A program made the translations under genes and the position numbers. Under the pieces are notes generated by a model that made no database searches, was not told where the DNA came from, and saw only the letters and a list, made by a program, of their open reading frames with translations. Below, one piece after another: positions 17,854 through 26,491 of a stretch of DNA of 64,000 nt. The stretch is from a bacterium SCSIO 12741 (GTDB lineage: Bacteria > Bacteroidota > Bacteroidia > Flavobacteriales_G > Salibacteraceae). Position 1 is the first letter of the stretch; each line of letters starts with the position of its first letter. The stretch is from NCBI GenBank assembly GCA_024398055.1, contig CP073749.1, positions 2,790,594 through 2,854,593 on the forward strand. Direction: 5' to 3'.

Positions 17854-18443
17854 GCTGCCTCCGCTTGTCGTGCTTTAACCATTTTCTGTGCCGCCTTAGA
17901 GAGGTTTTCTTCATCCTCCAAAAAGCGCTTAATTTTCTTGATGCCGTCTTCTATCTCAGGGATCTGAACCTTTTCATAAAGGTTTACTTTCTGAGTGGTT
18001 CGTTTTCGTTCCCGCTCCAGAATCTGGAGCTCTTGTTCAAAGACCAGCGTCTTCACCTGAGCTTCGATCAATTGTTGAAGGAGCAACAAAGCATCAGCAT
18101 ACCAATCTGGGCGACCGATCCAACTGACTTCCCGGTATTCAAAGGTTACATCGCGATAAACCGGAACCCGGACCCCCGCAATTTTTCGTTGGCCTATATC
18201 TAGGGAAGAAACTTGAAGCAAGTCAAACTCAAAAACGCTCCAGAGTTCATTCCAATCTTCCGCTTGTCGGCGTAGTTCATCGAAATTGTCCCGGGCTTTG
18301 AGGTATTTAGCCTTCACCAATTTTACCTCCTGACGAAGGGCACTCTCTTTGTTTTTGATAATAGGTAGCGCCATCATCCGCATTTTTAGCGACTTGTTGA
18401 GCACCTGCAAAGAGGTTTTATTGAATTGGTACTTAATGGCCAT
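17850..18443 (-). CDS. ntpD: V-type ATPase subunit D (central stalk)
   Basis: 197 residues. The N-terminal helix is rich in Lys and aligned hydrophobics (FNKTSLQVLNKSL), and the C-terminal helix contains a run of charged residues; together they form the antiparallel coiled coil of the rotor shaft. It couples A3B3 hydrolysis to rotation of the K ring. Only one base separates it from the subunit B stop, and its own stop overlaps the subunit I start. Confidence 0.93.
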   Translation of the reverse strand: MAIKYQFNKTSLQVLNKSLKMRMMALPIIKNKESALRQEVKLVKAKYLKARDNFDELRRQAEDWNELWSVFEFDLLQVSSLDIGQRKIAGVRVPVYRDVTFEYREVSWIGRPDWYADALLLLQQLIEAQVKTLVFEQELQILERERKRTTQKVNLYEKVQIPEIEDGIKKIKRFLEDEENLSKAAQKMVKARQAEAA

Positions 18444-18444
18444 G

Positions 18445-19764
18445 TTAGTTCTTCCAGTATTTGTCTACCAGTTCTTTTTTGATTCCCACTTCCTCCACTT
18501 TGAAGTGTTTTCCAAACAACTCCCAGGAGGAATTGAGCATGGTTTCGGTGTCGATGTTTACGTCAATCGCAAGCAAGTCGTGTGAATATTCTTTGGCAAA
18601 CTTTAGGGTCCGCTCATCGTAGTCTGTGAGGTCAAATCCGTTTTCCAGCTTCGTACGTGCATTAGCTGCATCAGCATAAAGTCGAATCGCCGCATTCATC
18701 ACCTGTGGGTGATCATCCCGGGTTTGTTTTCCAATTACGAGCTGCTTCAATCGAGATAAGCTTCGGAAGGGGTCTACGACTACCTTTCCAATATCGGTGT
18801 CTTTCCTTAAGAATAACTGTCCTTCGGTGATGTATCCTGTGTTATCCGGAATGGCGTGAGTAATATCTCCTTCGGATAAGGTGGTTACCGCTACGATTGT
18901 AATGGAACCCCCTTCTGGAAACTGCACCGCTTTTTCGTAGATCCGGGCTAAGTCACTGTAAAGCGAACCTGGCATCGAGTCTTTGGATGGAATCTGATCC
19001 ATCCGGTTGGATACGATACTCAAGGCATCTGCGAACAGAGTCATATCGGTAAGCAGGACGAGTACACTTTCATTTTTGTCCACCGCGAAGTATTCTGCTG
19101 CGGTCAGGGCCATATCCGGTATTAGAAGTCTTTCAACTGGTGGATTCTCCGTGGTATTTACAAAGGACACAATGCGGTCCAATACACCTTGATTTTCGAA
19201 GGTGTTTTTAAAGTAGAGGTAGTCATCATTGGTCAATCCCATTCCACCCAATATGATCTTATCGGCCTGAGCTCGCATAGCCACAAGAGCCATTACTTCG
19301 TTGTACGGCTGATCCGGATCGGCAAAGAAGGGAATCTTTTGTCCTGCTACCAGAGCGTTGTTCAAGTCGATACCGGCAATTCCTGTTGGAATAAACTGGT
19401 GGGGTTGAAGGCGTCTTACCGGATTTACCGAAGGGCCTCCAATTTCTCGCTCTTCACCGGTTATCGCTGGACCATCATCAATCGGATTGCCCATCGCATC
19501 GAAAAAACGTCCGACTAACTCAGGGCCTACCTTTAGCGTAGGTGATTTTCCCAGAAAAGTTATTTCCGTATCAGTGGTAATCCCTTCCGTTCCGGAGAAG
19601 ACCTGAAGGGTCACTTTTTCGCCTACAATTTTTACCACCTGAGCCAATTTGTCTCCTACCCAGGCCAGTTCTTCATAGCCTACACCAGGAGCTTTAACCG
19701 TACAGGTCGCTTTATTGATGTCCTCAATTCGCGTAAAACGCTTTTGAAATACTGAATTCTCCAT
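18445..19764 (-). CDS. ntpB: V-type ATPase subunit B (non-catalytic)
   Basis: 439 residues from ATG 19764 (MENSVFQKRFTRI). The frame extends to 19806, but that would enter subunit A, so the inner ATG 2 bases after the A stop is used. Beta-barrel N-domain, nucleotide-binding-like domain lacking a canonical P-loop (as expected for B), and motifs SGIAGIDLNN-like (PTGIAGIDLNN) and GSLYSDLARIYE. It alternates with A in the hexameric head. Confidence 0.96.
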   Translation of the reverse strand: MENSVFQKRFTRIEDINKATCTVKAPGVGYEELAWVGDKLAQVVKIVGEKVTLQVFSGTEGITTDTEITFLGKSPTLKVGPELVGRFFDAMGNPIDDGPAITGEEREIGGPSVNPVRRLQPHQFIPTGIAGIDLNNALVAGQKIPFFADPDQPYNEVMALVAMRAQADKIILGGMGLTNDDYLYFKNTFENQGVLDRIVSFVNTTENPPVERLLIPDMALTAAEYFAVDKNESVLVLLTDMTLFADALSIVSNRMDQIPSKDSMPGSLYSDLARIYEKAVQFPEGGSITIVAVTTLSEGDITHAIPDNTGYITEGQLFLRKDTDIGKVVVDPFRSLSRLKQLVIGKQTRDDHPQVMNAAIRLYADAANARTKLENGFDLTDYDERTLKFAKEYSHDLLAIDVNIDTETMLNSSWELFGKHFKVEEVGIKKELVDKYWKN

Positions 19765-19766
19765 AG

Positions 19767-21533
19767 TTAAACGTTTTCCTCCACTCTTGATTGAGCTGCA
19801 ATCCATTCACTCACTTCCTGATCGTATTTGCGGTAATCATCCGATTCGAAGGCCGAGTAATTCATTTGTTTCATTCCGTTGATCACCTTTTTGAAAAAGC
19901 CTCCTACCTGGTCAAAATGATCGAAGGGGAATTCCTGTCTGCAGATATCCAGCACTTTTTCTACCATGATTTTTTGTCGATTCAAAGGAGTCATTTGATC
20001 GATGTCGTCAAAAGCATCCTGTTGTAGAATCACAAAGTCGATGAGTTCAGCTCGCCAGAAATGCAGGTGATATTCAACGGGAACTCCGTCATCCCCTAAA
20101 ATATTAATCTGATCGGCGGCCTCACTGCCTCGCTGAAGCAGTGTTTTCATGTCCAGCGAATTCTGGATCCATTCTGGAGTGCCTGCTGATTCCATGGTGG
20201 AGACAAACTCCGGATATTCCAGGTACTTGGAATAACTCATAATGGGATCAATCGCCGGGTATCTTTTACTATCCGCTCGTTTTTGGGCCAGGGCATAAAA
20301 ACAGCGGGTCGCTTTTTTCGTGGATTCCGTAACGGGTTCCTTGAGGTTACCCCCTGCAGGTGATACGGTTCCAATAAAGGTGATAGATCCGGTTTGACCA
20401 TTGTGCAGATTCACAGCTCCGGCACGAGCGTAGAAGTTCGCAATGATGGCACTTAAATCCATCGGGAAGGCATCGGGGCCAGGAAGGTCCTCCAATCGAT
20501 TCGACATTTCCCGAAGGGCCTGGGCCCAGCGCGAAGTAGAATCGGCCAAGAGCAATACCTTAAGTCCCATGGCTCGGTAATATTCGCCAATAGTCATGGC
20601 CGTATATACAGAGGCTTCACGGGCTGCAACGGGCATGTTTGAGGTGTTCGCAATAATTACGGTACGCTCCATCAACTTTTTGCCCGTGCGGTAGTCTTCC
20701 AATTCGGGAAACTCGGTGAAAATCTCTACTACTTCATTCGCTCGCTCTCCACAGGCGGCTACAATTACAACATCCGCATCGGCCTGTTTGGATAAGGCGT
20801 GCTGCAAAACCGTTTTTCCACATCCAAAAGGACCGGGAATAAATCCGGTGCCACCTTCCAGCATAGGGCAGAGGGAGTCAATAACCCGAACACCGGTTTC
20901 CAGCATTTTCGATGGACGGGGTTTGTTTTTATAGGTTCTAACCGCCAACTTAACTGGCCATTTCTGAACCATGGTAATGGCGTGTTCCTTGCCTTGCTCG
21001 TCAACCACTGTGGCCATCGTGTCGTAGATGGAGTAGCTTCCGGCAGAGGCGACCTCTTTTACAGTAAAGTTCCCCTTCCATTTAAAAGGAACCATAATTT
21101 TATGAGACAGCCCATTTTCGTCCACTTCCCCGATCCAATCTCCGGGAACTACAGTACTTCCAACCTCGGTTAGAGGAGTAAAGGCCCATTGGCTTTCTTT
21201 TTCGAGGGGATCACTTCCTACACCACGTTGCAGGAATACGCCGTCCAGCTTGTCCAGATCGTTTTGGAGGCCGTCATAGTTCTTCGACAACACGCCTGGA
21301 CCTAATTCCAATTCAAGTAGGGTTCCGGTAAATTCCACTTCGCTGCCCACACGCAAACCGCGGGTACTGTCAAATACTTGGATATAGGCTGTGTCACCGC
21401 CTACTTTGATAACCTCGGCCATGAGCCGCATGTCGTCTTTAATAACGTAGCCAATTTCGTTTTGGCCAACCGGTCCATTGGTTTTTACGGTGAGTAGGTT
21501 CGATATAATTCCCGTTACGGTTCCAGTTGTCAT
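19767..21533 (-). CDS. ntpA: V-type ATPase subunit A (catalytic)
   Basis: 588 residues, the catalytic subunit. The Walker A motif GPFGCGKTVLQ is near residues 229-239, with LLADSTSRWAQALREMS in the nucleotide-binding domain and the bulge domain between the barrel and the P-loop (WPVKLAVRTYKNK). ATG 21533 overlaps the DUF2764 gene stop by 4 bases. In Bacteroidota these enzymes may run as ATP-driven ion pumps or as synthases; the direction cannot be read from the sequence. Confidence 0.98.
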   Translation of the reverse strand: MTTGTVTGIISNLLTVKTNGPVGQNEIGYVIKDDMRLMAEVIKVGGDTAYIQVFDSTRGLRVGSEVEFTGTLLELELGPGVLSKNYDGLQNDLDKLDGVFLQRGVGSDPLEKESQWAFTPLTEVGSTVVPGDWIGEVDENGLSHKIMVPFKWKGNFTVKEVASAGSYSIYDTMATVVDEQGKEHAITMVQKWPVKLAVRTYKNKPRPSKMLETGVRVIDSLCPMLEGGTGFIPGPFGCGKTVLQHALSKQADADVVIVAACGERANEVVEIFTEFPELEDYRTGKKLMERTVIIANTSNMPVAAREASVYTAMTIGEYYRAMGLKVLLLADSTSRWAQALREMSNRLEDLPGPDAFPMDLSAIIANFYARAGAVNLHNGQTGSITFIGTVSPAGGNLKEPVTESTKKATRCFYALAQKRADSKRYPAIDPIMSYSKYLEYPEFVSTMESAGTPEWIQNSLDMKTLLQRGSEAADQINILGDDGVPVEYHLHFWRAELIDFVILQQDAFDDIDQMTPLNRQKIMVEKVLDICRQEFPFDHFDQVGGFFKKVINGMKQMNYSAFESDDYRKYDQEVSEWIAAQSRVEENV

Positions 21534-22333
21534 AGCAGTCGTTTTTCCAAATCGCGTCGTATACTTTCATTGAAGCTTTCAAAGGCTTGCTTTCCGGCCT
21601 CAGCGTCCCAGTTCGTTTCCAGGTCGCTTAGCTTGATCACGTAGGCCAAAACCTTTTCCACTCCAAAATAGTGGAAGAAGGTGCTTTCATCCAGGTAGTC
21701 CCAGCGAATTTGGTCCAGTTGTTTTTTTCGTTCTTTCGGCTTATCCAGGTTGAGTGCTTCCATATAAGCCTTTATCCAGGGATGGGTTTTATCCAGATCG
21801 CTGGGATTGAGCCGAAGGGTTTCTTCGGGCGTAAATAGTCCAGTGGTGAGCAGTTGATCCTCTACTGAAATGGAAAGCTTTCGAGCGAGGTGCAATGCGG
21901 TTAAATTCCGCAGGGTGGATTCCAATCGAATCCATTGTTGCAAAAATTCGTTTCCATGTTCCAGGCAAAAAGAAAAGTAGTGCTCCCATAGAGCCTGTTC
22001 AAGGGCATTTTCCTGCGGTTCTTCCAGCAATCGGTCATACTTGTCCAGAAAGGACTGGAAATAGAGGTCATCAGTTAGCTTTTTAGCCAATAGATCACTT
22101 CGTTCCTTTTCGGAGAGATTACCAAGCGAATGGGGCTCCGGATTCTCTTTAAATAGATCTTGTAGTAGGTTCTGGTGATCGTAGGGATAGAAGAGAAGAA
22201 GGACCTGGTAATAATCGGCAGGCTCCAACTGATTAGATAGCTCATCTCTAAAAGCAAGTAAAGAGAGTTCAGGTGTTTTTCCTGCTACCAGTTGGTGCAA
22301 TCCACTGACTAAACCGTAGTATTCTTTATTCAT
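21530..22333 (-). CDS. DUF2764 protein, subunit C-like component of the V-ATPase
   Basis: 267 residues, mostly helical. The N-terminus MNKEYYGLVSGLHQL is typical of the DUF2764 family found in Bacteroidota, Chlamydiae and spirochete V-ATPase operons in the position occupied by subunit C (d) elsewhere. It is inferred to be the socket that joins the central stalk to the K ring. Its ATG overlaps the subunit E stop and its stop overlaps the subunit A start, so translation is coupled. Confidence 0.88.
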   Translation of the reverse strand: MNKEYYGLVSGLHQLVAGKTPELSLLAFRDELSNQLEPADYYQVLLLFYPYDHQNLLQDLFKENPEPHSLGNLSEKERSDLLAKKLTDDLYFQSFLDKYDRLLEEPQENALEQALWEHYFSFCLEHGNEFLQQWIRLESTLRNLTALHLARKLSISVEDQLLTTGLFTPEETLRLNPSDLDKTHPWIKAYMEALNLDKPKERKKQLDQIRWDYLDESTFFHYFGVEKVLAYVIKLSDLETNWDAEAGKQAFESFNESIRRDLEKRLL

Positions 22334-22941
22334 GCCGATTCTGGGGCCAGAAATTGCAAGGTTTCAGGATTGATGAATTGGGCAAAGAAGGAGCGGAAAT
22401 CAGCTTCGGTAAAACTGATGAGGTAGTTACCATCCCCGGGTTCCAGTTTAAACCCACCACCTGGCATGTGTTCCCCATGCAGCGTGAGTCCATTTTGAAG
22501 CAGGGAACTTTTGCTTTGTTCGAGATGATTTTCGATTTCCTTTTTTAGGTCCTCACTAATGCGCAGCGATACCTCGTTCCCATTTAAGGTTACAGAGCTT
22601 ACCGCCATTTCCATTAAGCGGGCCATTTCAGCCGGATCATTTAAATTTTGCCGGATAGGAGTATCCAGCATCTTTTCCTGAACAAGGTTGGAGAGATCTG
22701 ATTTGATCTGTCCGATGAGCTTCCTTCCGGCAAGTTGTAATTCCGAATTTACCTTTTTTTGAAGCGATTCTGCTTCTTTGTGGGCTTGGTCGAGAAGTTG
22801 TTTCTTTTCCGTTTCGGCTTCCTTGCGGATACGGTCAGCATCAGAGCGGGCTTTTTCAATCAAACGCTCGGATTCTTCCTTGGCTTTTTCGATTCCTTCC
22901 TGATAGATTTTTTCAGTCAGGTCTTGAAGTTTTGAATTCAT
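22330..22941 (-). CDS. ntpE: V-type ATPase subunit E (peripheral stalk)
   Basis: 203 residues. The long N-terminal helix with heptad-like Lys/Glu/Ala repeats (about 5-90) and the compact C-terminal alpha/beta domain are the subunit E layout. It is the first gene of the operon; a terminator for the upstream thioredoxin gene lies just before its promoter region (22942-23030). No clean TAnnTTTG box is present there, only TATATTTC (23018-23025). Confidence 0.88.
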   Translation of the reverse strand: MNSKLQDLTEKIYQEGIEKAKEESERLIEKARSDADRIRKEAETEKKQLLDQAHKEAESLQKKVNSELQLAGRKLIGQIKSDLSNLVQEKMLDTPIRQNLNDPAEMARLMEMAVSSVTLNGNEVSLRISEDLKKEIENHLEQSKSSLLQNGLTLHGEHMPGGGFKLEPGDGNYLISFTEADFRSFFAQFINPETLQFLAPESA

Positions 22942-23030
22942 TCAAGCACAGTATTTATGTCTTGAAAGTTAAGGCATAAATGGGTAGAATCCAATTTTAA
23001 ACGGGGCTAATTGAGCAGAAATATAAGGGC

Positions 23031-23058
23031 AAAAAAAAGAGCCCCAAAAGAGGCTCTT
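23031..23058 (-). terminator. Rho-independent terminator after the TlpA-like gene
   Basis: On the minus strand AAGAGCC pairs with GGCTCTT and is followed by a run of eight T. It lies 30 bases beyond the stop of the thioredoxin-like gene and separates it from the V-ATPase operon. Confidence 0.85.
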
Positions 23059-23087
23059 CGAAATTGTGCTACTAGTTTATCAGTCTG

Positions 23088-24614
23088 TTAAGGGGCTGTA
23101 TTCTGGGTTTGGTTCTTGCTATAGTTGTCAATGAAGTCACCCAATTGATCGGCGCCTAATTTTTTGGCGATGATCTTTTTGTCTTTGTCCAATACATACA
23201 CTTGTGGAGTTGAGAAGATGTCGTACACCGTTCTGAAGTTTAGGCTGTTCAAATCGGTCAACCCTTTGAGCATGTAGTCGTGAGCGTTTTCATTGATTTC
23301 GGGTGTGTCAGACACATTTAAGAAGTGAATCTTGTTGTTGCGGATAAACTTCTTGAAGTTCTCAATTTCCAGCTCAGTTCCGATTCCAAATACGGCTACG
23401 TTCTTGTCTTTGTATTCTTGGTAGAACTTTTCAATTCTTGGAATTTCCTTTTTACAGTGCCCGCAGGTACTGCTCCAGAAAACCATGACGGTATAGTCCG
23501 CTTCTATTTCGTGCAAATTGTGCCATTTGCCCGCTGTATCAGGAAGGATAATGTTAGATGCTTTCTTGCCAATTAGAAGGGGTTCTAAGGTCTTTCCACG
23601 AGTCACAATCTTTTCGGTGGTAGCCGAATCAGTCCACCAGCATTCTCCGCGTCCATAGTAGTTTACAGCCATGTAGCTAAACACTGCATCCATACCCATA
23701 ATCTTGGAGCGCTCATAATGATTGGTAATCCAGTGAACGATGTACTTAAAGTTTTCGCGGCTTGGTCTGGCTTTATCGATCAATTCATCGGAGGCAGCCG
23801 TAATCGAATCTGGAATTTGTGGGGTCAATTTGGTAATGTAATATTCCAGCTTTTTACCCAATACCGGGGTGCGAATCATTCGATCATCTCCCAGGTCAAT
23901 ATTGTCCCAAAAATGGTTTTTAAAGTAGTAGTATTTCCAGTCGTTCACTTCTACACCTTCGGGCACTTCCGGGTTTTCTGGAATTTCTGGCTCTTGTGAA
24001 GATTTAAAAATCTTGGCCGCAAAGGAGTTGGCATTGGTTTCAATAAATTCGGTTTTGTAAGCTATAACTTCGTCATTAAGCTGATTCAGTTTTTCTTCAT
24101 AGTACTTCACTGAATCTTCCTGGCCTTCTTGTTCCTTCAACGCCTTTATCCGTTCTTGCATGGGTCTTGCACTGAAGGTCATTTTTGCCAAGGTTCTTTG
24201 AAACTCGTAAAACAGCTTGTTCTCATCCGAAACCTTCACATCCATTTGCTCAATCAGACTATTCCGATTGGTGTTCATGACGATTTCTTTTTCGTCTCCC
24301 GTAACAATTACCTCAAAATAGGACGATCGATCGGGCATCACGATCAGGTAGATTCCTCCGGGAACGCTATCCTTTTCGCACACGAAAAGCCCATCGTTCT
24401 TTCGGCGAAGGGTATCAAAATAGTACTGTTTATGTCCGTAGTAATTGGCCATATATACCAATGAATCAGCTTCAGTTGAACCCTTTAGGGTAAACTCGAA
24501 ACGGTATCCATCGGACTTTTCTTTGTCTTTGCCCTTCGGATTGGCTGATGCCCATGCGGGCAAGCTAAGGAGGGCACAAAACAGAATGGTGGTAAGAGTT
24601 TTGATGTGTGTCAT
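23088..24614 (-). CDS. TlpA-like thiol-disulfide protein (DUF5106/DUF4369 type)
   Basis: 508 residues from ATG 24614; a further 23 codons are open upstream but do not belong to the signal peptide, which begins MTHIKTLTTILFCALL and ends AWASA. A DUF4369-like N-terminal domain (about 30-130) and a helical DUF5106-like middle are followed by a thioredoxin domain with active site STCGHCKKE (Cys-x-x-Cys near 381-384). It is exported and probably acts as a periplasmic reductase or oxidase of unknown substrate. A -7-like box TACTTTTA (24635-24642) lies just upstream. Transcribed alone, with a terminator behind it. Confidence 0.9.
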   Translation of the reverse strand: MTHIKTLTTILFCALLSLPAWASANPKGKDKEKSDGYRFEFTLKGSTEADSLVYMANYYGHKQYYFDTLRRKNDGLFVCEKDSVPGGIYLIVMPDRSSYFEVIVTGDEKEIVMNTNRNSLIEQMDVKVSDENKLFYEFQRTLAKMTFSARPMQERIKALKEQEGQEDSVKYYEEKLNQLNDEVIAYKTEFIETNANSFAAKIFKSSQEPEIPENPEVPEGVEVNDWKYYYFKNHFWDNIDLGDDRMIRTPVLGKKLEYYITKLTPQIPDSITAASDELIDKARPSRENFKYIVHWITNHYERSKIMGMDAVFSYMAVNYYGRGECWWTDSATTEKIVTRGKTLEPLLIGKKASNIILPDTAGKWHNLHEIEADYTVMVFWSSTCGHCKKEIPRIEKFYQEYKDKNVAVFGIGTELEIENFKKFIRNNKIHFLNVSDTPEINENAHDYMLKGLTDLNSLNFRTVYDIFSTPQVYVLDKDKKIIAKKLGADQLGDFIDNYSKNQTQNTAP

Positions 24615-24737
24615 GTTGTTCAGAAAAATCGGCCTAAAAGTAAGAAGAATGTCCTTAAACCGGTAGCCTGTTGTACCGATCAAATATCTCGATTTGTTAA
24701 TGGCCTTGCGGCATCTTTAACACGACATTAACAGAGC

Positions 24738-25394
24738 TTATTCCGGAATCTTGGCGATAATCGTCTTCAGGCCGGTCACCTTTTGATCAATTTCCACCTG
24801 AATGTCAACATCCAAGGGGAGGAGCAAGTCTACTCGAGATCCAAATTTGATGAATCCCATCTGCTGAGCTTGCTTGTATTGATCTCCTTCGCGTGGGTAA
24901 TAAATGATACGACGTGCAACAGCACCGGCAATTTGTCGAACCAAAACGGATAGTTTTGAGTTTTCATAAACTACCGTAGTTCGTTCGTTTTCGGTCGAAG
25001 ACTTGGGGTGCCAGGCAACGAGAAATTTTCCAGCGTGGTACTTGGCATATTTGACGATACCTGAAATGGGAGCCCAATTCACGTGTACATTAAGTGGCGA
25101 CATGAAAATGGAAACCTGAATCCGTTTTTCCTGGAAATACTCGTCTTCAAACACTTCTTCAATCACAACCACCTTTCCATCAGCAGGAGAGATGATGTGA
25201 TTTTCATCCAAAACAACCTTGCGATGAGGTACCCGAAAGAATTGGGTGACAGCGAGCTGAATAATAAAGGAAATGCCCAGGGCGATCCAAAGGCCTATAG
25301 AAAGGCCAAAAGCATAATATACCAGAAAGTTCAGTGCGGTCAATCCGAGCAGGGTGCTCAGCATTATCTTGGTGCCTTCTTTATGTAGATGCAT
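24738..25394 (-). CDS. psd: Phosphatidylserine decarboxylase (short, archaeal-type)
   Basis: 218 residues. It makes phosphatidylethanolamine from phosphatidylserine at the inner membrane. Two N-terminal membrane helices (about 10-50) precede the catalytic domain, with SPADGKVV, MSPLNVHVN (catalytic His) and KFGSRVDLLLP, where the GS bond is the self-cleavage site that yields the pyruvoyl group. Last gene of rsfS-ftsH-DUF2007-cdsA-psd; cdsA lies 33 bases upstream and supplies the CDP-diacylglycerol precursor pathway. Confidence 0.95.
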   Translation of the reverse strand: MHLHKEGTKIMLSTLLGLTALNFLVYYAFGLSIGLWIALGISFIIQLAVTQFFRVPHRKVVLDENHIISPADGKVVVIEEVFEDEYFQEKRIQVSIFMSPLNVHVNWAPISGIVKYAKYHAGKFLVAWHPKSSTENERTTVVYENSKLSVLVRQIAGAVARRIIYYPREGDQYKQAQQMGFIKFGSRVDLLLPLDVDIQVEIDQKVTGLKTIIAKIPE

Positions 25395-25427
25395 GGGTGT
25401 TAGGTCGCAAAAATAGTAATTCAGGTA

Positions 25428-26255
25428 TTAGGGAACGAGGTAAAAATAAAGGACAAGAAACGGGATAGCGACAATAAAGGCATCAAATCGATCCAGTACT
25501 CCGCCATGACCCGGAAAGATGTTTCCAGAATCCTTGATTTGAAGACTTCTTTTGAGCTTAGATTCGGCCAAATCACCAGCCGTTCCAAATAGAGAAACGA
25601 TCGCTCCTACGGCTAACCAATCCAACCAACTGATGTTTTCAATGAACAAACTCATCAAGCTGGCCCAAAGCAGTGAGAAAACGATTCCGCCAATAAATCC
25701 TTCCCAGGTTTTCCCAGGAGATACACTTGGGTAGAGTTTATTCTTGCCCAACCAGGAACCTATTATATAGGCCCAGGAATCATTGGCCCACATGGTCATA
25801 ATGGTTCCGACCAATACCCAAGGAGAAAAATCATAAGTAGGTACCAAATCGGTGTCGATGACCAAATAATTCAGCAAACTAAACGGAAGTCCAATGTAGA
25901 ATACCCCAGTTAGGGTATAGGCAATGTTATGAAAAGGGCGATCTGCCTTTCGGAATACCTCTAAAACAAAGGTCATGAAGATGAAAAACAAAGATCCAAT
26001 GAGCAATTCAACCCCTTTAAAACCTTGACTTACGAACCAAAAATTGGAAAGGAACAAGTAGGCTCCGGTGATCATGCCCCAAAAAATCTGAGGTTTCCCT
26101 CCGGCTTTTTGAATGAGTCGGTAAAACTCTAGTTGACCCGCCAAAAGGATGGTCAAAAACAACAAGGCAAAACTTTCAGGTCTCCAGGCGGTCGCTCCGA
26201 GAATAACAATGAAAAAACCAATTCCGGTTAGAAGGCGCTGAAGAAAGTTGCTCAA
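25428..26255 (-). CDS. cdsA: Phosphatidate cytidylyltransferase (CDP-diglyceride synthase)
   Basis: 275 residues with about eight transmembrane helices. It converts phosphatidic acid and CTP to CDP-diacylglycerol. The family signature is complete near the C-terminus: SPGKTWEGFIGG, then GDLAESKLKRS, and the metal-binding HGGVLDRFDA. The start is a TTG at 26255 overlapping the stop of the preceding small gene (TTGA), which implies translational coupling. Directly upstream of psd, the later step in the same lipid pathway. Confidence 0.96.
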   Translation of the reverse strand: MSNFLQRLLTGIGFFIVILGATAWRPESFALLFLTILLAGQLEFYRLIQKAGGKPQIFWGMITGAYLFLSNFWFVSQGFKGVELLIGSLFFIFMTFVLEVFRKADRPFHNIAYTLTGVFYIGLPFSLLNYLVIDTDLVPTYDFSPWVLVGTIMTMWANDSWAYIIGSWLGKNKLYPSVSPGKTWEGFIGGIVFSLLWASLMSLFIENISWLDWLAVGAIVSLFGTAGDLAESKLKRSLQIKDSGNIFPGHGGVLDRFDAFIVAIPFLVLYFYLVP

Positions 26256-26470
26256 GATTTTTTCGTTTTTTCGATGATCTGTACGGCCTGAAAAGCATTG
26301 TTCTTGGCCACATACAATTCAATCATAATCTGAGAATTCAGGTGAATGTGCATGGAGTCTTGCTTGTTGATTACCGCAGACGGAATATCACTCTCCATTA
26401 GCTTTTCCCGAAGGATTTCTAATTGAAGATGATCGGTAGTGGAATAGATTTTTACCCAGTCGGACTCCAT
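26252..26470 (-). CDS. DUF2007-type putative signal-transducing protein
   Basis: 72 residues from ATG 26470 (MESDWVKIYSTTDH); an in-frame TTG at 26485 is less likely. The beta-alpha-beta pattern WVKIYSTTDHLQLEILREKLMESDIPSAVI matches small DUF2007 proteins, whose role is unknown. It sits between ftsH and cdsA, a placement I recall as common in Bacteroidota. The stop overlaps the cdsA start. Confidence 0.85.
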   Translation of the reverse strand: MESDWVKIYSTTDHLQLEILREKLMESDIPSAVINKQDSMHIHLNSQIMIELYVAKNNAFQAVQIIEKTKKS

Positions 26471-26491
26471 AGTCTTGTAGCCCAAAAATAG